This document shows, piece after piece, positions 6,459 to 11,342 of a stretch of 11,342 nt of DNA (within the stretch, counting starts at the first letter, position 1; every line of letters starts with the position of its first letter). The notes under the pieces are model-generated. The model saw only the letters and a list, made by a program, of their open reading frames with translations, did not search any database and was not told the origin of the DNA. Source of the stretch: an uncultured Porphyromonas sp. GTDB taxonomy: Bacteria; Bacteroidota; Bacteroidia; Bacteroidales; Porphyromonadaceae. The DNA is taken from contig CABQOJ010000025.1 of the NCBI GenBank assembly GCA_902465775.1, positions 1 to 11,342 of the forward strand, in the 5' to 3' direction. Made by a program: the position numbers and the translations under genes.

Positions 6459-8509
6459 ATAAGCTAGTCCGATACGCCCTCTGCCTCCTCTGCTTGTGGA
6501 GCCTCCTAGCGGCGACAGCCGTCCAGGCGCAGTCCCGCTACGACTACGACATCCCGCTACCCGCCTTTGACAAGGATCCCCACGAGCTCCTCTACCGTGG
6601 CGAGACGCTCCACAGCTTTCTGATCAATCCCTACACGGGTGCGCTCTATGAGTCGCGTCCCGACACGCTGAGCACGCTCTTTCACGATCAGGTGAAAGCG
6701 GAGAGTCGCTCCATCGTGATGGCTTACCTCGGCAACTTGAGGTCTCCGTGGATTGATATGGACTACTTCAACCGCCTGCGCCCACAGCATCGCTTCCTCT
6801 TCGATCAGACGCTCTCGGGCTTCGTATGGGACGAGTCTAGGCGGCTCTTCTATCGGACGAAAACTCCTTTCTCCAAGCTCTTCTATCAGCGCAATGGAGA
6901 TGCGCAAAGAAGGGAAGAGCAGTTTGACGGGACGATAGCGTTCAACCTCGGCAAGCGCCTAGCGATGGGAGCCGACTTCAACTACACCTACTCTCCTGGC
7001 TACTACATAGGCAACCGCACGAAGAGCTGCGACTACCGTCTCTTTGCCGCGTTGACTCTAGATCGCTACGAGGCGTATCTCTCGGGCGGGGGCAACTTCG
7101 CACGCATTACCGAGAATGGCGGTATCATGGAGGACGGTTATGTCAACGACCCGAAACGGGGCAACTCAGGCAGGCGCAATCTGGAGAGCCACGAGATACC
7201 CGTTCGTCAGACGGAGCAGGTTTGGAACGGTATTGACGATGCGCACTTCTTCCTCTCGCATCGCTACAACTTCGGCTCCTCTCGTCCGCGCAGTGCTAGC
7301 GACACGCTGACGATCTTTGGCGAGCGTCGCACCGATGCCGACACAACGCGCTTCGTGCCGATAGCCAGTGTGGGGCATATCTTGAGCTTCAGGCAGGGCG
7401 TACATCAATATGTGAACCGCAACCAAGCCACCTGGGAGCACTACCCCAACCACTACGCCTACATGCACAAAGGTCCCTCGGGGGCGCTCGACTCGCTCTA
7501 CGTCTTGCCCGAAGATAGTACACGGAGGTGGCAGCTGGACAATAGCTTCATCCTCTCGCTCCGTGAGGGCTTCAGATCGTGGGTTAAGTTTGGTCTAGAG
7601 GCCTATGTGCGGCTGGAAAACAAATACTACTACACCCCCGACTCGCTCTATCGGGAGCGACCTGGGCACAGCACCATGGATGTCGTCGTGGGCGGACGCA
7701 TAGCGCGTACCTCGGGACACTTGCTCAACTTCGATGCGCAGCTCGAGAGTACTCTCCTAGGCGAAAACATCGGCTCCATACTGGCGCAGGGCGGTATCGC
7801 CACTTCGTTTCGTCTCTGGAGCTTCCCCGTGGGGTTGCGCGCCTGGGGCAACTTTGAGAACCGCCGTCCAGACTACTTCATACGGCACTTCCACGGCACC
7901 TTCCACCGCTGGGACGTGGACTTCGGCTATGAGCGCCGGCTAGCCTTCGGAGGGCGACTCACGCTCGACAAGCTGGGCACCTCGCTGAGCGTCGAGACAG
8001 CTACCCTGCAAAACCAGCTCTACTGGACTTCGCAAGGGATCGTGCAGCAGTGCGCCGACCCGATACAGATCCTCTCGGCACGGCTCCTACATGACTACAA
8101 CTGGGGCTGGCTCGCCTGGCGACTGCAAGCCCTCTACCAGCTCTCCACACGTCAGGAGGTGATGCCCCTGCCGACGCTGAGCCTATACGGGTCGCTCTAC
8201 ACAGACTTCTTCTACGCTCGCGTCCTGCGCATCATGCTCGGCGTGGACTGTCGCTGGCACACACGATACTACGCCCCTTACTACGAGCCAGCGGTCATGC
8301 AGTTTGTCAATCAGACGGAGACGAAGTATGGCAACTTCCCTCATCTGAACGCATTCGTCAGCTTCCAGCTCAAGCGGGCTCGCTTCTTTGTTGAGTACTA
8401 CAACCTCGGCGATCTCTTTATCTCACCCTCGCAGCGCTTCTCCGCAGCGCACTACCCGATCAATCCGCCCGTCATCCGCCTCGGCATCTCCCTCGACCTG
8501 AACAAGTAA
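6455..8509 (+). CDS. Putative outer-membrane porin (Porin_10-like family)
   Basis: A 684-residue predicted beta-barrel of the Bacteroidota putative-porin family (the group I know as Porin_10). A signal peptide (1-25) ends AVQA before Gln26. Family-like segments include VMAYLGNLRSPW (~88-99), the FDQTLSGF...RTKTPFSKLFYQRNG stretch (~115-148), NLGKRLAMGADFNY (~164-177), SPGYYIGN, and DYRLFAALTLDRYEAYLSGGGNFARITENGGIMED (~193-227), with DAHFFLSHRYNFG at ~263-275. The rest is alternating aromatic/polar strands with charged turns, as in a large barrel, ending in IRLGISLDLNK. The substrate is unknown. The start overlaps the preceding lipoprotein stop by 4 bases, so the two are likely co-translated and may act together in the envelope. 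No clear terminator follows. Confidence 0.9.
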   Translation: MNKLVRYALCLLCLWSLLAATAVQAQSRYDYDIPLPAFDKDPHELLYRGETLHSFLINPYTGALYESRPDTLSTLFHDQVKAESRSIVMAYLGNLRSPWIDMDYFNRLRPQHRFLFDQTLSGFVWDESRRLFYRTKTPFSKLFYQRNGDAQRREEQFDGTIAFNLGKRLAMGADFNYTYSPGYYIGNRTKSCDYRLFAALTLDRYEAYLSGGGNFARITENGGIMEDGYVNDPKRGNSGRRNLESHEIPVRQTEQVWNGIDDAHFFLSHRYNFGSSRPRSASDTLTIFGERRTDADTTRFVPIASVGHILSFRQGVHQYVNRNQATWEHYPNHYAYMHKGPSGALDSLYVLPEDSTRRWQLDNSFILSLREGFRSWVKFGLEAYVRLENKYYYTPDSLYRERPGHSTMDVVVGGRIARTSGHLLNFDAQLESTLLGENIGSILAQGGIATSFRLWSFPVGLRAWGNFENRRPDYFIRHFHGTFHRWDVDFGYERRLAFGGRLTLDKLGTSLSVETATLQNQLYWTSQGIVQQCADPIQILSARLLHDYNWGWLAWRLQALYQLSTRQEVMPLPTLSLYGSLYTDFFYARVLRIMLGVDCRWHTRYYAPYYEPAVMQFVNQTETKYGNFPHLNAFVSFQLKRARFFVEYYNLGDLFISPSQRFSAAHYPINPPVIRLGISLDLNK

Positions 8510-8526
8510 TATTTACGTAGAGAATT

Positions 8527-8549
8527 GAGACGCCCCCCTGTAGAGACGC
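8527..8549. repeat. GAGACGC direct repeat; possible remnant of a dispersed palindrome
   Basis: GAGACGC occurs at 8527 and 8543, 16 bp apart, around a C-rich stretch. The second copy lies within TAGAGACGCACGG, which resembles the left arm of dispersed GTAGAGACG-type palindromes that I recall from Bacteroidota and cyanobacterial intergenic DNA; the expected right arm is not present here. The remnant interpretation is inference. Confidence 0.35.
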
Positions 8550-8583
8550 ACGGCTCGTAAGATTTGCGGACTCTTTGTTGCAT

Positions 8584-8612
8584 CGTATCGTGCTCTCTTT
8601 GTAGCACATACG
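8584..8612. other. Intergenic hairpin of unknown role
   Basis: Arms CGTATcGTGCT (8584-8594, one bulged C) and AGCACATACG (8603-8612) pair over 10 bp around an 8-base loop. It lies 75 bases after the porin stop. No T-tract follows on either strand, so it is not a standard intrinsic terminator, though it could protect or end the pyrE-cluster transcript by another route. Confidence 0.55.
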
Positions 8613-8625
8613 AGTTCCAAAGTTG

Positions 8626-8691
8626 GTTCCACCTTTGGAACTTTCGAGTTCCAAGGGAGGAACTTTTCAGTTCCAAGGGAGGAACCGCCCA
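8626..8691. repeat. 22-bp-period array of GTTCC-N6-GGAAC dyads upstream of the antiporter
   Basis: GTTCC starts at 8626, 8648 and 8670 and GGAAC at 8637, 8659 and 8681, giving three tandem 22-bp units, each a 16-base dyad plus a 6-base spacer. The last two dyads are identical (N6 = AAGGGA). An extra half-unit GTTCCAAAG at 8614-8622 can pair with CTTTGGAAC at 8633-8641 as an alternative 9-bp stem. The array ends 20 bases before the TATCTTTG box. This is the position of an operator array, but no regulator is visible nearby. Confidence 0.8.
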
Positions 8692-8710
8692 GCGGACTGT
8701 TGTGATTTTG

Positions 8711-8718
8711 TATCTTTG
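8711..8718 (+). promoter_or_regulatory. Putative promoter -7 box (TATCTTTG) for the antiporter gene
   Basis: It matches TAnnTTTG and implies a leader of about 65 bases before the ATG at 8790. The leader holds a small AGACT/AGTCT hairpin (8731-8748). No clear -33 box is seen; that region overlaps the last unit of the 22-bp dyad array. Confidence 0.65.
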
Positions 8719-8789
8719 TTCCGTAGGAAGAGACTGCGGGCGTAGTCTTATTGCTACATTTACTGCATAACGAAATAGGCGTATCCTCG

Positions 8790-11198
8790 ATGAATACACA
8801 ACAACGACAGCAAGCGTGGTGGCTCTACGGTGGGCTGATGCTCATCTTCGTGGCGCTCTTGTGGTGGGTCGCTGCGACTGACCAGGCGATGAGTGGCTCC
8901 TCGGAGTCTCTCGTCACGGCTCCCGTAGCTACTGCGACAGAGTCCTTGGGCGAAGCGTCCGAAGGGGTTGTGGTAGCACCCGAATTGACCACTCCTTCGT
9001 CTGCGGAGGAGGCTTCGCCGTGGCAATCTTTTGTGACGTCGGTACGCTCTCACGCCGCTTCAGACATAGGTATGCTACTGATCCAGCTGGTGGTCATCCT
9101 GCTCGTGGTACGTGTCGTGGGGTGGCTCTTCGCACGATTGCATCAGCCGACGGTCATTGGGGAGATCCTTGCCGGTATATTGCTCGGTCCGAGCTTGCTG
9201 GGAGCCGTTTGGCCAGAAGCGATGGAGACGCTCTTTCCGGTGCACAGCTTGGGCAATCTAGAGTTGCTCAGCCAGTTCGGACTGATCCTCTTCATGTTTA
9301 CCATCGGTATGGAGCTGCGGATGAAAGACCTCAAGGGTCAGGCGCAGCAAGCGTTCGTCATCAGCCAGTCGGGGATTATCTTTCCCTTTATTCTAGGCAT
9401 CCTTCTCACCTATGGACTGTACAGTCGCCCTGAGCTACTGAGCGAGGGGAGTAGCTTCTTGTCGCTTGCCCTCTTTGTGGGCATCTCGCTCAGCATCACC
9501 GCCTTCCCCGTCTTGGCTCGTATCATCCAGGAGCGCTCGCTCTCGCATAGTCACCTGGGGCGCCTGGCGCTCTCGACCGCAGCTATGGGAGATATCGTGG
9601 CGTGGCTCATGCTGGCGGCCATCATGGCGGTCAGTCAGGGGGGAAGCTTCACGAGCGCCCTCTACAATATGCTCTTCCTCGCCCTTTACTTGGCGGTTAT
9701 CTTTGGCCTCTTGCGACCACTCTTCGGACTCCTCGGGCGACGTGTGAGACATCGTGAGGTACTCTCCAAGTCGCTCATGGGACTCATCTTCATCCTCCTC
9801 ATGGCGAGCGCTTACTTCACCGAGATCATGAGTATGCATGCGCTCTTTGGCGCCTTTATGCTGGGGTTGGTTATGCCGGAGAACCTAGACTTCCGAGTGA
9901 TTGTCAAGGAGAAGGTCGAGGACCTCGCCCTTTTGCTCCTCCTGCCGCTCTTCTTCGTGAGCTCAGGCTTGCGCACGGAGCTGGGATTGGTCAATACACC
10001 TGAGCTGTGGGCGCTCTTCGGCATCTTTACCCTTGTGGCAGTTATCGGCAAAATGGGTGGCACTTACCTAGCAGCGCGAAGCTGTGGCATACAGCGCCGC
10101 GAAAGCCTTTACCTAGGAGCTTACATGAACACCCGAGGGCTGATGGAGCTGGTCGTGCTACGCATCGGACTGGACCTAGGAATCCTCTCAACCGTCCTCT
10201 TTACGATCCTCGTGATGATGACGCTCGTGACGACGGTCATGACGGCTCCGACGCTGCAACTGATCGACTGGCTCCTCAAGAAGAAGAAAACGCCGAGGAG
10301 TCTGGAGCATGCAACGGGGCAAGTGCTCATCTCCTTCGGTCGTGCCGAGACGGGTGTCACGCTCCTCGAGTTCTTCCATAGGTTGTGCGGTGGTACCGCT
10401 CCACAGGTGGCTTGTACGCTGATGCACGTCACTACTGATACGGACATTAGTACCATTGATGCGGAGCACTACTACGCCAGTAGCTTCGCAGCTCCGATGG
10501 AGATGGCCAAGCAGCTGGACCTTTCTGTGCAGCGTAAGTATGAGATCGCCGAATCGGTCCCCGAGGCGGTTCTTTCGCACGCCAATCATATCCAGAGCAA
10601 CCTGCTCCTCCTCGGAGCGAGTGTCAACCTTTCGCAAGACAAGAAAGACCGTGACCTGGTCGCCTATAGCAATAAGTTGACCCGTAGGTGGGGGCTGCTG
10701 ACCGGTCGCCGTCGCAAAGCTAAGAAAGAGCAGAGCTCGCACTCCTTTGAGGAGCTGATCGCCACCTTTGCTCAGGAGGCGCCTTGCTCTGTGGGCATTT
10801 ATGTGGACAATGGTCAGACGCCGATAGCGCATCCGCTCGTGCTGATGCAGCGACCTGAGGACCAAAAGCTACTACTCGTTGCCGAGCAGGTGACGCAAAG
10901 TGCGGATAGTCCGATCAGGCTGATGCCGCTCTCGTCGCATCTCGCCAAGCCTACGACAGAGCTCTCGGATCGTGTGTCGTGGAGCAGAGAGACTTTTGCT
11001 GAGCAGGTCGACCTGAGCGCTTACGACTTCGCCTTCATCGCTTACGATGCGTGGGCTACCCTCACGCCAGCACAGCAAGAGCTTCTAAAGCAACTGCCCT
11101 CTTACCTTATTCTAGACATTGACGAGGCGACCATTGAGTTGCCGACGATACATCGTCCGACTACAGAAGCCGTCTCTTACCTTGGTAAAGCGTCTTAA
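8790..11198 (+). CDS. CPA2-family cation/proton antiporter with N-terminal extension and USP-like C-terminal region
   Basis: An 802-residue inner-membrane exchanger (K+ or Na+ for H+), close in layout to plant CHX-type transporters. The ATG at 8790 is used; an in-frame TTG at 8751 would add 13 residues without helping. Residues ~12-29 are a signal or anchor helix, ~31-80 a Ser/Thr/Ala/Glu-rich linker probably outside the membrane, and ~92-495 the exchanger core: QPTVIGEILAGILLGPSLLG (119-138), GLILFMFTIGMELR (164-177), SITAFPVLARIIQE (235-248), AAMGDIVAWLML (264-275), and MNTRGLMELVVL (446-457). Asp268 is probably the ion-site acid; the residue before it is Gly, whereas CPA2 relatives often have Asp, Asn or Gln. 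After a KKKK junction (~497-500), the soluble tail to 802 shows two universal-stress-protein-like halves (VLISFGRAETGVTLLEF, PLVLMQRPEDQKLLLVA), as in CHX proteins. Substrate and regulator are not readable. The next gene starts 2 bases after the stop. Confidence 0.9.
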   Translation: MNTQQRQQAWWLYGGLMLIFVALLWWVAATDQAMSGSSESLVTAPVATATESLGEASEGVVVAPELTTPSSAEEASPWQSFVTSVRSHAASDIGMLLIQLVVILLVVRVVGWLFARLHQPTVIGEILAGILLGPSLLGAVWPEAMETLFPVHSLGNLELLSQFGLILFMFTIGMELRMKDLKGQAQQAFVISQSGIIFPFILGILLTYGLYSRPELLSEGSSFLSLALFVGISLSITAFPVLARIIQERSLSHSHLGRLALSTAAMGDIVAWLMLAAIMAVSQGGSFTSALYNMLFLALYLAVIFGLLRPLFGLLGRRVRHREVLSKSLMGLIFILLMASAYFTEIMSMHALFGAFMLGLVMPENLDFRVIVKEKVEDLALLLLLPLFFVSSGLRTELGLVNTPELWALFGIFTLVAVIGKMGGTYLAARSCGIQRRESLYLGAYMNTRGLMELVVLRIGLDLGILSTVLFTILVMMTLVTTVMTAPTLQLIDWLLKKKKTPRSLEHATGQVLISFGRAETGVTLLEFFHRLCGGTAPQVACTLMHVTTDTDISTIDAEHYYASSFAAPMEMAKQLDLSVQRKYEIAESVPEAVLSHANHIQSNLLLLGASVNLSQDKKDRDLVAYSNKLTRRWGLLTGRRRKAKKEQSSHSFEELIATFAQEAPCSVGIYVDNGQTPIAHPLVLMQRPEDQKLLLVAEQVTQSADSPIRLMPLSSHLAKPTTELSDRVSWSRETFAEQVDLSAYDFAFIAYDAWATLTPAQQELLKQLPSYLILDIDEATIELPTIHRPTTEAVSYLGKAS

Positions 11199-11200
11199 CT

Positions 11201-11342
11201 ATGAAACGTGAGAAAGGCTCTCCTCGCCAAGCTAAGCCAAAGTCGAGCACCCCGCTCTGGGCTCGGCAAGATCCGTGGCTCGCTCCCTACTATGAGACGA
11301 TAGAGGCGTGGCAAAGCTACATCGCAGCGCGTCGGCAGCTCT
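11201..11342 (+). CDS. Probable 1,4-alpha-glucan branching enzyme, N-terminus only (cut by window end)
   Basis: An open frame begins with ATG at 11201 and runs off the window after 47 codons. The start is Lys/Arg/Pro/Ser-rich, then residues ~24-47 read QDPWLAPYYETIEAWQSYIAARRQ, resembling the opening (DPWLEPYxxAIxxR) of Bacteroidota GlgB proteins as I remember them. If correct, the enzyme adds alpha-1,6 branches to glycogen. The catalytic barrel lies beyond the window, so this rests on one short motif. The 2-base gap after the antiporter stop suggests they share a transcript. Confidence 0.55.
   Translation, partial: MKREKGSPRQAKPKSSTPLWARQDPWLAPYYETIEAWQSYIAARRQL

Noticed and set aside
8751..8789. 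TTG start extending the antiporter by 13 residues
   Set aside because: A non-ATG start with no domain support; the ATG at 8790 is adequate.
8452..8799. Open frames on both strands across the 8510-8789 gap
   Set aside because: They owe their length to the GTTCC/GGAAC array, overlap both neighbours and resemble no protein I know.
10188..10865. 225-codon open frame on the minus strand inside the antiporter
   Set aside because: It lies wholly opposite a well-supported gene, is Arg/Leu/His-rich without recognisable motifs, and shows no own promoter; it is a codon-bias shadow.

Overview
The window looks like chromosomal DNA of a Bacteroidota bacterium, most likely a Porphyromonas or close relative. 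The clues are a fused SecD-SecF translocase subunit, a leucine-rich-repeat surface protein with a type IX secretion (T9SS) sorting tail, a Bacteroidota-type putative porin, TAnnTTTG-type -7 promoter boxes, and Gln directly after the predicted signal-peptide cleavage site in two exported proteins. The genus is inferred from style and gene content, not from a search. All genes lie on the + strand and nothing looks like a phage, transposon, CRISPR array or RNA gene.

Layout: (1) bases 1-2128, the 3' three-quarters of secDF, ended by a terminator hairpin; (2) 2375-4489, a secreted LRR protein built from two copies of one module plus a T9SS tail, with its own promoter and a strong T-tailed terminator at 4576-4615; (3) 4616-4850, a geneless stretch made almost wholly of short-period repeats (21 bp, then 9 bp, then 7 bp) running up to the pyrE promoter; (4) 4851-8509, a four-gene cluster of pyrE, an SRPBCC-fold protein, a lipoprotein with a Rieske-like fold and altered ligands, and a putative porin, the last two overlapping by 4 bases; (5) 8510-8789, a second geneless stretch with a hairpin and a 22-bp-period dyad array before another TAnnTTTG box; (6) 8790-11198, a CPA2-family cation/proton antiporter, followed 2 bases later by the start of what is probably a glycogen branching enzyme, cut off by the window end.

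Functional links: SecDF assists export through Sec, the route that the LRR protein, lipoprotein and porin must all use; the LRR protein would then leave through T9SS. pyrE makes the pyrimidine precursor OMP, and its cluster partners have no obvious metabolic link to it, so co-transcription is probably historical or growth-rate related.

The points most worth a second look are the SecD proton-relay Asp replaced by Gly at 842-844, and two promoter-proximal arrays of short dyads with periods of 21 and 22 bp that differ in sequence but share a design. No gene set here amounts to a clearly new multi-gene system.
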